Shown: piece after piece, positions 26,010 to 33,583 of the stretch
Numbering within the stretch: the stretch's first letter is position 1
How the letters are laid out: the number at the start of each line of letters is the position of its first letter
Source: Thiofaba sp039822285
GTDB taxonomy: Bacteria > Pseudomonadota > Gammaproteobacteria > Halothiobacillales > Halothiobacillaceae
Assembly (NCBI RefSeq): GCF_039822285.1
Contig: NZ_JBAJEY010000001.1
Coordinates: forward strand, 310,001-374,000
Direction of reading: 5' to 3'
DNA: 64,000 nt
The notes under the pieces: generated by a model
Database searches by the model: none
The model's input: the letters and a program-made list of their open reading frames with translations, nothing else
Told to the model about the DNA's origin: nothing
Program-made: the position numbers and the translations under genes

Positions 26010-27505
26010 ACACCCTCTGTCCGGGAGCCACCTTGAACCCACCCTTGCGCGTCCTGTTCGCTACCTCCGAAGCCCATCCGCTGATGAAGACAGGCGGACT
26101 GGGTGATGTTTCAGGCAGCCTCCCCTCTGCCCTGCGGGCGCAGGGAGCCGATGTGCGCCTCATCATGCCGGCCTATGCCGACACCCTGACGCGGCTGCCC
26201 GCCTGGCATCCCTTGAGCGAGCTGCACGTGGAGCCCTTCGGCCCCTGCCGTCTCCTCGAGACGATCCTCCCTGGCAGCGATGTCCCGGTGCTGCTGGTCG
26301 AGCACCCGCTGTTCAGCAGCCGCCCCGGCAACCCCTACAACACCGCCGACGGCCATGCCTGGCCGGACAATGCCGAGCGCTTCACCCTCTTCTGCCGCGC
26401 CTGTGAGCTCATCGCCCTGGATCGGGCCGGGATCGGTTGGAAGCCCGATATCGTGCATGCCAATGACTGGCAGAGTGGCCTGCTGCTCGCCCTGCTCCAG
26501 CTTCATGCCCCCAGCCACGCCCGCCTGATCACGATCCATAACCTCGCCTACCAAGGCGTGTTCGACCGCGCGACCTTCGAGCGTCTGGGCCTGCCCTGGA
26601 CACTGTGGCAACCGCACGGGGTTGAGCACTGGGGCGAGATGAATTTCCTCAAGGCCGGCATCAACGGCGCCCGTTTCATCACCACCGTCAGCCCGAGCTA
26701 TGCGCGGGAAATCCAGACGCCTCCATTCGGCAACGGCCTGGACGGCCTGCTTCGGCACCGGCAGGCGGACGTGGTCGGCATCCTCAACGGCATCGACCCG
26801 CGCGAATGGGACCCGGCCCACGACCCCGCCTTGCCACGCAATTACGATGCCGAACATCTGGAGGCCAAGCGCGAGAACAAGCGCATCCTGCAGGCGGAGC
26901 TCGAACTTGCACAGGATGACGACGCCCTCTTGATCGGCGTCATCGGACGCATGACCGAACAGAAGGGGCTGGACCTTGTGCTGCAGGCGGCAGATGACGT
27001 GCTTGCCATGCCGGTACAACTGGCCGTGCTTGGCAGCGGGGACAAGGCCCTCGAATGGAGTTTCACGGAACTGGCGGCACGTCACCCCGGGCGCGTGAGT
27101 GTGCGCCTCGGCTACAACGAGGGGCTGGCCCATCGCATCGAGGCCGGCAGCGACGTGTTCCTCATGCCCTCACGCTTCGAGCCCTGCGGGCTGAACCAGA
27201 TGTACAGCCTGCGTTATGGCACCCTGCCGATCGTGCACGGTGTCGGCGGACTCAACGACACCGTCGTCGACATCACCCCGGAGACCCTCGCGGACGGGAC
27301 GGCCAACGGGATCGTGATGCGCTATCTCGACGCCCCGGCGATCATCTGGGCGGTGGGACAGGCGCTCCACCATTTCCGTGACAAGGCGCGCTGGCACGCC
27401 CTCCAGCGCACGGGTATGCGCTGCGACTTCAGCTGGGAAAAAAGTGCCGGCCAGTATCTTGAGCTGTACCGGCGGATGCTGGCGGAGCGGGGCGCGGAGG
27501 ACTGA
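26006..27505 (+). CDS. glgA: Glycogen synthase (ADP-glucose dependent, GT5)
   Basis: A 499-residue GT5 glycosyltransferase that elongates glycogen from ADP-glucose supplied by GlgC. The acceptor/donor loop LMKTGGLGDVSGSLP is near residue 28. It is followed by PDIVHANDWQSGLL, TIHNLAYQGVF, TTVSPSYAREI, VGILNGIDPREWDP, the retaining GT motif VIGRMTEQKGLDLV and the C-terminal PSRFEPCGLNQMYSLRYGT. The ATG at 26006 is chosen because it overlaps the glgB stop (ATGA) and starts just before the family N-terminus; the frame is open upstream inside glgB. Confidence 0.97.
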   Translation: MNTLCPGATLNPPLRVLFATSEAHPLMKTGGLGDVSGSLPSALRAQGADVRLIMPAYADTLTRLPAWHPLSELHVEPFGPCRLLETILPGSDVPVLLVEHPLFSSRPGNPYNTADGHAWPDNAERFTLFCRACELIALDRAGIGWKPDIVHANDWQSGLLLALLQLHAPSHARLITIHNLAYQGVFDRATFERLGLPWTLWQPHGVEHWGEMNFLKAGINGARFITTVSPSYAREIQTPPFGNGLDGLLRHRQADVVGILNGIDPREWDPAHDPALPRNYDAEHLEAKRENKRILQAELELAQDDDALLIGVIGRMTEQKGLDLVLQAADDVLAMPVQLAVLGSGDKALEWSFTELAARHPGRVSVRLGYNEGLAHRIEAGSDVFLMPSRFEPCGLNQMYSLRYGTLPIVHGVGGLNDTVVDITPETLADGTANGIVMRYLDAPAIIWAVGQALHHFRDKARWHALQRTGMRCDFSWEKSAGQYLELYRRMLAERGAED

Positions 27506-27536
27506 CAGAGGCTGAGCGCCCCTCTCCCCAAAAAGC

Positions 27537-28244
27537 TCAGGACAGCTCGCCGATCTCAGCGCGGATGGCCTGGAGCGCGGCCTGCGGATCCGCTGCGCGG
27601 GTGATCGGACGCCCCACCACCAGATGACTCGCCCCGAGAGCGATCGCCTCGCCCGGCGTCACCACCCGGCGCTGGTCGCCCACGTCACTCCCGCGCGGAC
27701 GCACGCCCGGGGTGACCAGCAGGCCACGTGGTCCCCACAGGCGACGAAGATCGTTGGCCTCCCGTGCCGAACACACCACCCCATCCAGGCCACACTGGCG
27801 CGCCAAGCCCGCCAGGTGCTCGACGTGATGGGCGGGACTGCCCAAAAGGCCGATCTCGTGCAGATCCTCCTCATCCATGCTGGTCAGCACGGTGACCGCG
27901 ATCAGGTGCGGCCGCTGTTGGACGTTCTCCAGGGCCTCGCGCGCGGCCTCCAGCATGCGCCGCCCGCCGAGGGCATGGACGTTCACCATCCACACCCCGA
28001 GCGAGGCGGCGGCCTTCACCGCCTGCGCTACGGTGTTGGGGATGTCGTGAAACTTGAGATCGAGGAAGACCTCGAAGCCGAGCTGGTGCAGCTGCTCCAC
28101 CACCGCCGGGCCCGCAAGGGTGAACAGCTCCTTACCCACCTTGAGCCGGCAGCTGCGCGGATCGAGCTGCTGCGCCAGGGCGATGGCCTCCGCAGGATGG
28201 GCATAGTCGAGGGCAACAACAATACGGGGATCAGGAAAGGCCAT
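27537..28244 (-). CDS. pyrF: Orotidine 5'-phosphate decarboxylase
   Basis: A 235-residue OMP decarboxylase catalysing the last step of UMP synthesis. RIVVALDYAHPAEAIAL at the start, CRLKVGKELFTLAGP, the catalytic FLDLKFHDIPNTVAQAV tetrad and the phosphate-binding LVTPGVRPRGSDVGDQRRV region are intact, and the length equals the E. coli enzyme (245). The start at 28244 is the Met of MAFPDPRIVV; the open frame upstream lacks family sequence. It converges on glgA with a 31-bp gap. In E. coli pyrF follows ihfB-lapA-lapB; here it follows ihfB directly, with no lapAB between. Confidence 0.96.
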   Translation of the reverse strand: MAFPDPRIVVALDYAHPAEAIALAQQLDPRSCRLKVGKELFTLAGPAVVEQLHQLGFEVFLDLKFHDIPNTVAQAVKAAASLGVWMVNVHALGGRRMLEAAREALENVQQRPHLIAVTVLTSMDEEDLHEIGLLGSPAHHVEHLAGLARQCGLDGVVCSAREANDLRRLWGPRGLLVTPGVRPRGSDVGDQRRVVTPGEAIALGASHLVVGRPITRAADPQAALQAIRAEIGELS

Positions 28245-28381
28245 GGCGGGGAATGTCCTCAAGCAGTCCAGAATGGGCAGCCTTTGCAGGCGCGGGATCA
28301 CCCTCGCAGTTTACCAGACCCAGGCATTCCCCCCGGAAAGCCCGGCAGCAAGGAAAACAGCCGCCATGTCCTGAAGAACAT

Positions 28382-28413
28382 GAAAAGAAAAGGCCCCCGA
28401 AAACGGGGGCCTT
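28382..28413 (-). terminator. Intrinsic terminator after ihfB
   Basis: A 10-bp perfect stem AAGGCCCCCG-loop-CGGGGGCCTT at 28390-28413. On the minus strand it is followed by a T-rich tract (complement of 28382-28390). It lies 33 bp downstream of the ihfB stop and should end the rpsA-ihfB transcript. Confidence 0.9.
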
Positions 28414-28446
28414 GATGATTGAGCCGGGCAGCGAGGTCAAAAGACC

Positions 28447-28773
28447 TCAGTCCTCGTCCATAGCGTCGTCATGCCCTGCCTTGCCTTGGGCAGGCAGGCC
28501 ATTGACCTGCAGACGGAGATCCTTGCCGGGCTTGAAGTGCGGAACGTGCTTGCCCTCCAGAATCACCTGCTCGCCGGTCTTGGGGTTTCGCCCCTGACGC
28601 GGGCGACGGTAATGCAGGGTGAAGCTGCCGAAGCCACGCACCTCGATGCGCTCGCCCATGGCCAGCGCCGAGCCCATCTGCTCCAGGATGCACTTGACCG
28701 CCATCTCGACATCACGAGGGGGAAGATGCTCCTGTCGTCGGGCCAAGAGTTCGATCAACTCGGACTTCGTCAT
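28447..28773 (-). CDS. ihfB: Integration host factor subunit beta
   Basis: A 108-residue DNA-bending protein that pairs with IhfA. MTKSELIELLARRQEHLP is the usual start. The beta-arm region holds RIEVRGFGSFTLHYR and PRQGRNPKTGEQV, where the intercalating proline-containing arm (RNPKTG) is intact. The C-terminus (GKAGHDDAMDED) is about ten residues longer and more acidic than in E. coli IhfB (94 residues). It lies downstream of rpsA, as in most gammaproteobacteria, with a strong hairpin between, and is followed by an intrinsic terminator. Confidence 0.96.
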   Translation of the reverse strand: MTKSELIELLARRQEHLPPRDVEMAVKCILEQMGSALAMGERIEVRGFGSFTLHYRRPRQGRNPKTGEQVILEGKHVPHFKPGKDLRLQVNGLPAQGKAGHDDAMDED

Positions 28774-28805
28774 GTCCCGTAAGCTTAGGCGTGCATGGAT
28801 GGGAA

Positions 28806-28831
28806 GCGTGCACCCAGGGATGGGTGCACGC
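28806..28831. other. Perfect 11-bp hairpin between rpsA and ihfB
   Basis: GCGTGCACCCA (28806-28816), loop GGGA, then the exact complement (28821-28831). It has no following T-run on either strand, so it is not a standard terminator. It could be a processing or stability element that sets the ratio of ribosomal protein S1 to IHF, or a weak attenuator. The role is inferred only from position. Confidence 0.65.
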
Positions 28832-28848
28832 GGGCGGCAGGGCGAGTC

Positions 28849-30522
28849 TTACTCGCCGCGGCCGAGCTGTTCCTTGAGCAGGTCGCCCAGGGTCGGTGCG
28901 GAAGCGGTGGCAGCACGGCTGTACTCGCTCATCACTTCGGCCTCTTCCTGGCTGTCCTTGGCCTTGATGGACAGGGAGATGGTGCGGTTCTTACGGTCGA
29001 TGCCGACGAACTTGGCCTCGATCTCCTCACCGGCCTTCAGCACGCTGCGGGCATCTTCCACACGATCGCGGGAGATGTCGGAGGCACGGATGTAACCCTC
29101 GACGCTGTCGGCCAGCTGCACGGTCGCACCCTTGGCATCGACGTCCAGGATGGTGCCCTTGACGATGCTGCCCTTCGGATGATCGGCCACGTAGGTGGTG
29201 AACGGATCATTCTCCAGCTGCTTGAGGCCCAGGGAGATGCGCTCGCGCTCCGGATCGATGGCGATGATGACCGCCTCGACCTCGTCACCCTTCTTGAAGC
29301 GACGCACGGCCTCCTCGCCCTGCTCGTTCCAGGAGATGTCGGAGAGGTGGATCAGACCGTCGATACCGCCTTCCAGGCCCACGAACACACCGAAGTCGGT
29401 GATGGACTTGACCTGGCCGACGACGCGCTCGCCCTTCTGGTGGGTGGCGGCGAACTCGTCCCAGGGGTTCGGCTTGCACTGCTTCATGCCCAGGGAGATG
29501 CGGCGGCGCTCCTCGTCGATGTCGAGGATCATCACCTCGACCTCGTCGCCCACGGACACGACCTTGGCCGGGTTGACGTTCTTGTTGGTCCAGTCCATCT
29601 CGGAGACGTGCACCAGACCCTCGATGCCATCCTCGATCTCGACGAAGCAGCCGTAGTCGGTGATGTTGGTGACCTTGCCGAACAGGCGGGTGCCGACCGG
29701 GTTGCGGCGGGCCAGATCCGCCCAGGGGTCAGCGCCCAGCTGCTTGAGGCCGAGGGAGACGCGGTTGCGCTCGCGGTCGAACTTGAGCACGCGCACCTCG
29801 ATCTCGTCGCCGATGTTGACCACCTCGGACGGATGCTTGACGCGTTTCCACGCCATGTCGGTGATGTGCAGCAGGCCGTCGATGCCGCCGAGGTCGATGA
29901 ACGCACCGTAGTCGGTGAGGTTCTTGACGATACCCTTGATCATCTGGCCTTCCTGCAGGTTCTCCAGCAGGGCCTCGCGCTCGGCGCTGTATTCCTGCTC
30001 GACCACCGCACGGCGGGAGACGACCACGTTGTTGCGCTTCTGATCGAGCTTGATCAGCTTGAACTCGATGTCCTTGCCTTCCAGGAAGGTGGTGTCGCGG
30101 ATCGGACGCACGTCGACCAGGGAGCCGGGGAGGAAGGCACGGATCTCGCCGATGTCGACGGTGAAGCCGCCTTTGACCTTGCCGGTGATGCGACCGGTGA
30201 TGATCTCGTTGTTCTCGAAGGCCTTCTCCAGCTGGATCCAGGCCTGCGCACGCTTGGCGTCATCACGGGACATCTGGGTTGCGCCAAAGCCATCTTCGAG
30301 GGACTTGAGCGCCACTTCCACCACGTCGCCGGCCTTGACGGTGATGTTGCCGTTCTCGTCCTTGAACTGCTCGGCGGGGATCACGCCTTCGGTCTTCAGA
30401 CCGGCGTTGACGACGACGAAGTCGGGACGGACTTCAACCACGGTGCCGTGGACGATCACGCCCGGCTTCATGGGGGTGGTCTTGAGGCTTTCCTCGAAGA
30501 GTTGGGCGAAACTTTCAGTCAT
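28849..30522 (-). CDS. rpsA: 30S ribosomal protein S1
   Basis: A 557-residue protein of six S1 repeats, exactly the length of E. coli S1. It starts MTESFAQLFEESL. Each OB-fold repeat is visible by its G-x-V-x-x-I/V-x-D-Y/F-G-x-F/A pattern, for example IVKNLTDYGAFIDLGGIDG and VTNITDYGCFVEIEDGIEG. S1 binds mRNA on the 30S subunit and supports initiation on weak ribosome sites. The start at 30522 is the family Met; the frame is open upstream but without homology. It lies between cmk and ihfB as in E. coli. A cmk terminator upstream implies that it also has its own promoter. Confidence 0.97.
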   Translation of the reverse strand: MTESFAQLFEESLKTTPMKPGVIVHGTVVEVRPDFVVVNAGLKTEGVIPAEQFKDENGNITVKAGDVVEVALKSLEDGFGATQMSRDDAKRAQAWIQLEKAFENNEIITGRITGKVKGGFTVDIGEIRAFLPGSLVDVRPIRDTTFLEGKDIEFKLIKLDQKRNNVVVSRRAVVEQEYSAEREALLENLQEGQMIKGIVKNLTDYGAFIDLGGIDGLLHITDMAWKRVKHPSEVVNIGDEIEVRVLKFDRERNRVSLGLKQLGADPWADLARRNPVGTRLFGKVTNITDYGCFVEIEDGIEGLVHVSEMDWTNKNVNPAKVVSVGDEVEVMILDIDEERRRISLGMKQCKPNPWDEFAATHQKGERVVGQVKSITDFGVFVGLEGGIDGLIHLSDISWNEQGEEAVRRFKKGDEVEAVIIAIDPERERISLGLKQLENDPFTTYVADHPKGSIVKGTILDVDAKGATVQLADSVEGYIRASDISRDRVEDARSVLKAGEEIEAKFVGIDRKNRTISLSIKAKDSQEEAEVMSEYSRAATASAPTLGDLLKEQLGRGE

Positions 30523-30584
30523 GTTGGGTTGGGCGTTGTCTAGGGTTTCGCATGCCTTAAGCGTCCGTGTCGGCATGGTCAAAC

Positions 30585-30614
30585 AAAAAACCCGCGCGCC
30601 TGCCTGCACGCGGG
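30585..30614 (-). terminator. Intrinsic terminator between cmk and rpsA
   Basis: On the minus strand CCCGCGTGC-AGGCAG-GCGCGCGGG forms a 9-bp stem with one G-T pair, followed by TTTTTTG (complement of 30584-30590). It lies 37 bp downstream of the cmk stop and upstream of the rpsA start. It should stop or attenuate the gyrA-to-cmk transcript before rpsA. Confidence 0.85.
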
Positions 30615-30650
30615 GCCGTGGGATGGCTGCAAGAAGAGGTCCGGGGTGGG

Positions 30651-31313
30651 TCAGCGACCCAACCGACCGAGGCACTCGGCAAGCACTTGCTCCACTGTCA
30701 AATGGCTCGAGTCGATCACGTAGGCGTCTGCCGCGGGCTTGAGCGGCGCCACGGGGCGCTGCATGTCGCGCGCATCGCGCTGACGGATGTCCTCGATGAT
30801 CTGGCCTAAGTTAGCATCAAGACCCTTGTCTTTCAACTGCTTATAGCGCCGCTCGCCGCGCACCTCGGCGCTGGCGTCAAGGTAAATCTTCACCAACGCG
30901 TCGGGGAAGACCACCGTGCCCATGTCCCGCCCGTCCGCCACCAGACCCGGCGGCTGGGCGAAGCGGCGCTGGCGCTCAAGCAGGGCCTCGCGCACCGCAG
31001 GATGGGCGGCCACCTTCGAGGCGTCCGCACCGGCCTCCTCGCTGCGGATTGTCAGGGTGACGTCCTCGCCATCAAGCAGCACGCGGGTCTCCTCCTCCCC
31101 CTCAAAACGCGCGTCCAGCGCGGCAGCCACGCGGGCCACGGCCTCGGCGTCACCAAGGTCGATGCCGCGCCGCCGCGCGGCCAGCGCGGTCAGGCGGTAG
31201 AGGGCCCCCGAGTCGAGCATGTGCCAGCCGAGCTGCTTCGCCAGCAAGCGGGCGATCGTGCCCTTGCCGGAGCCGCTCGGGCCGTCGATGGTCAGCACGG
31301 GCACGCGGCTCAT
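30651..31313 (-). CDS. cmk: Cytidylate kinase
   Basis: A 220-residue kinase converting CMP and dCMP to their diphosphates. The P-loop GPSGSGKGTIA is at residues 11-21, followed by LDSGALYR, RQPP-type residues in RFAQPPGLVADGRDMGTVVFPDA and RYKQLKDKG, then DARDMQRPVAPLKPA near the end. Length matches E. coli Cmk (227). Its ATG overlaps the aroA stop (ATGA), and the order aroA-cmk-rpsA is conserved from enterics to pseudomonads. A terminator follows it. Confidence 0.96.
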   Translation of the reverse strand: MSRVPVLTIDGPSGSGKGTIARLLAKQLGWHMLDSGALYRLTALAARRRGIDLGDAEAVARVAAALDARFEGEEETRVLLDGEDVTLTIRSEEAGADASKVAAHPAVREALLERQRRFAQPPGLVADGRDMGTVVFPDALVKIYLDASAEVRGERRYKQLKDKGLDANLGQIIEDIRQRDARDMQRPVAPLKPAADAYVIDSSHLTVEQVLAECLGRLGR

Positions 31314-32650
31314 GCGCCCACAACCTCAGTGGTGATGGCGAGGCCCGCCCCCCGCGCCAGCTCGACGAAGCCGGGGAAGGAGGTGTTGACGTTGTCACAC
31401 TCCTCGATGCGGATCTCACCGCTGGCGCAGAGCGCGGCCATGGCAAAGGACATGGCGATGCGGTGGTCATCGTGGCTCAGGACCGTGCCGCCGCCGAGCT
31501 GCCCGCCGCGGATGACCATGCCATCCGGCGTGGGGCGGGCATCGATGCCAAGGGTGGTCAGACCATCCGCCATGACCTGGATGCGGTCGGATTCCTTCAC
31601 CCGCAGCTCCTCCGCGCCGGTCAGCACCGTCTCGCCCTCGGCGCAGGCGGCAGCGACGAACAGGATGGGGAACTCGTCGATCGCGAGCGGCACCAGCGCC
31701 TCCGGGATGCGGATACCCTTGAGCCTGGCGCTTTTCACTCGAAGGTCGGCCACCGGCTCGCCACCCACCACGCGCTCGTTCAGCACCTCGATGTTCCCGC
31801 CCATCATCCGCAGGATCTCGATCACCCCGGTGCGGGTCGGGTTCATGCCCACATGCTCAAGCACCAGGTCCGAGCCCTCGGCGATGCTGGCCGCCACCAG
31901 GAAGAAGGCCGCGGAGGAGATGTCCGAGGGCACATCGATGCTGGTGGCGGTGAGCTTGCCACCGCCGGTGACGCAGACCGTGCTCGAACCGCCCTCGCCC
32001 GGGTGTCGACGCACCTCATAGCCGAAACCCTGCAACATGCGCTCGGTGTGATCGCGGGTGGGCGCCGGCTCGGTCACACAGGTCTCCCCCTCGGCATACA
32101 GGCCGGCAAGCAGCAGGCAGGATTTGACCTGGGCGCTCGCCATCGGCATGACGTAGCGGATCCCCTTGAGTTTGGACCCGCCATGCACGGTCAGCGGCGG
32201 CCGCCCACCCTCGGCGGTGTCGATGCGCGCGCCCATCAGCCCCAACGGCTCGGTGACCCGGCGCATCGGCCGGCGGGAGAGCGAGGCATCGCCCTCCATG
32301 ATTGCATCGAAGTCCTGTCCGGCGATGATGCCCGCCATCAGGCGCATGGAGGTGCCGGAGTTGCCCAGCCACAGCGCGCCCTCCGGTTTTTTGAGCCCAT
32401 GCAGCCCCACCCCGTGGATGCGCACCCGACCGGCACCGAGGGTTTCCGGCCCCTCGATGTGCACCCCCATGCGGCGGAAGCAACGCAGGGTGTTGAGGCT
32501 GTCCTCACCCTCAAGGAAACCGGAGACCTCGGTGACGCCCTCGGCGAGGGCCCCGAGCATGATCGAGCGGTGGGAAATGGACTTATCCCCCGGGACGCGC
32601 ACGCGGCCGGTGAGCTTGCCGCCGGGTTGGACGATGTAACGCAGGGTCAT
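31310..32650 (-). CDS. aroA: 3-phosphoshikimate 1-carboxyvinyltransferase (EPSP synthase), class II type
   Basis: A 446-residue EPSP synthase that makes EPSP from shikimate-3-phosphate and PEP. The sequence shows all four motifs used to define class II enzymes: GDKS in RVPGDKSISHRS, SAQVK, RDHTE in APTRDHTERML, and NPTR in VGMNPTRTG. It also has GNSGTSMRLMAGIIAG and GDASLSRRPM, as in CP4-like and Bacillus-type enzymes. The E. coli class I sequence differs at these sites. Class II enzymes are generally less sensitive to glyphosate, so intrinsic tolerance is likely but inferred. It lies 66 bp after tyrA, with a GC-rich hairpin between, and overlaps cmk. Confidence 0.96.
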   Translation of the reverse strand: MTLRYIVQPGGKLTGRVRVPGDKSISHRSIMLGALAEGVTEVSGFLEGEDSLNTLRCFRRMGVHIEGPETLGAGRVRIHGVGLHGLKKPEGALWLGNSGTSMRLMAGIIAGQDFDAIMEGDASLSRRPMRRVTEPLGLMGARIDTAEGGRPPLTVHGGSKLKGIRYVMPMASAQVKSCLLLAGLYAEGETCVTEPAPTRDHTERMLQGFGYEVRRHPGEGGSSTVCVTGGGKLTATSIDVPSDISSAAFFLVAASIAEGSDLVLEHVGMNPTRTGVIEILRMMGGNIEVLNERVVGGEPVADLRVKSARLKGIRIPEALVPLAIDEFPILFVAAACAEGETVLTGAEELRVKESDRIQVMADGLTTLGIDARPTPDGMVIRGGQLGGGTVLSHDDHRIAMSFAMAALCASGEIRIEECDNVNTSFPGFVELARGAGLAITTEVVGA

Positions 32651-32687
32651 GGGCTAGCCTTTGAGTCGCTTGATCTGGAAGGGGTGT

Positions 32688-32709
32688 GCGCGGCCATCAT
32701 GGGCCGCGC
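32688..32709. other. GC-rich hairpin between tyrA and aroA
   Basis: GCGCGGCC-ATCATG-GGCCGCGC, an 8-bp perfect stem in the only sizeable gap (66 bp) of the pheA-hisC-tyrA-aroA-cmk run. It has no T-run. It may act as an attenuator or processing site between the tyrosine branch and aroA, or have no function. Confidence 0.45.
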
Positions 32710-32716
32710 GCCGAAT

Positions 32717-33583
32717 TCAGAGCTTGAGGCCCTCACGCGTCTGCTTGGCACGGCTAAACAGGGCATGCAGGGCCTCGCCATCCCCCGCATCGAGCAGCTG
32801 ATAGAGGTGCTCAAGGTCCTTCTGATAGCGCCGGAGCATGCCTTTGATCTCGGCCGCATTGGCCAGGGCGATGTCGCGCCACATGGTCGGGTCGGAGGCG
32901 GCGATGCGGGTGAAGTCGCGGAAGCCCCCGGCGGCGTAGCGGAACACCTCGTGCCGCTCCTCCATGCGTGCCAGGCTCTCGACCAGGGCGAAGGCCAGCA
33001 GGTGGGGCAGGTGGCTGGTGGCCGCCAGCACATGGTCATGGTGGAGGGCGGTCATCGCCTCCACCTCCGCGCCAACGATCCGCCACATCTCGGTGATGCG
33101 CTGCACGTCGGCGGCATCGTTGTCGGACAGCGGCGTGAGGATGACCCGCCGCCCTTCGAACAACTCGGCAAAGGCCGCCTCGGGGCCGCTCTTCTCGGTG
33201 CCGGCGATCGGATGACCGGGCACGAACTGGCGGCTCTTCTGACCGAGCACCGTGCGTGCATCCTCGATCACGCTCATCTTGGCGCTGCCCACGTCGGTCA
33301 GGACCATGCCAGGCGCCAGCGCGGGCAAAAGCTGCTCGAACACCCCACGCATGGCCAGCAGGGGCACCGCGAGGACGACGATGTCCGCCCCGCGGGCCGC
33401 CTCGGCCACATCGGTCGCATAGCGGTCGATGATGCCAAGCTCGCGCGCGCGCTCCAGCGTCGCAGCGTTGCGCCCGGCGCCAACGACCTCCCCTACCCGT
33501 CCGGCGCGCTTGAGGGCGAGCGCGAGCGAGCCGCCGATCAGGCCGCTACCGATGATGCACAGGCGCGGGCAGTAGAAGCTCAC
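32717..33583 (-). CDS. tyrA: Prephenate dehydrogenase
   Basis: A 288-residue NAD-dependent enzyme that converts prephenate to 4-hydroxyphenylpyruvate for tyrosine. The Rossmann loop IIGSGLIGGSLALAL is at residues 10-24. TDVGSAKMSVIEDA and FVPGHPIAGTEKSGPEAA, which carries the catalytic His, follow. There is no chorismate mutase domain, unlike the E. coli TyrA fusion. The start is GTG, overlapping the hisC stop (GTGA). In Pseudomonas this dehydrogenase is fused to aroA; here the two are separate genes 66 bp apart. Confidence 0.95.
   Translation of the reverse strand: MSFYCPRLCIIGSGLIGGSLALALKRAGRVGEVVGAGRNAATLERARELGIIDRYATDVAEAARGADIVVLAVPLLAMRGVFEQLLPALAPGMVLTDVGSAKMSVIEDARTVLGQKSRQFVPGHPIAGTEKSGPEAAFAELFEGRRVILTPLSDNDAADVQRITEMWRIVGAEVEAMTALHHDHVLAATSHLPHLLAFALVESLARMEERHEVFRYAAGGFRDFTRIAASDPTMWRDIALANAAEIKGMLRRYQKDLEHLYQLLDAGDGEALHALFSRAKQTREGLKL

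Noticed and set aside
28795..30543. Long plus-strand open frame opposite rpsA
   Set aside because: It mirrors the repeated S1 domains in antisense and has no family motif; rpsA on the minus strand is full length with all six repeats.
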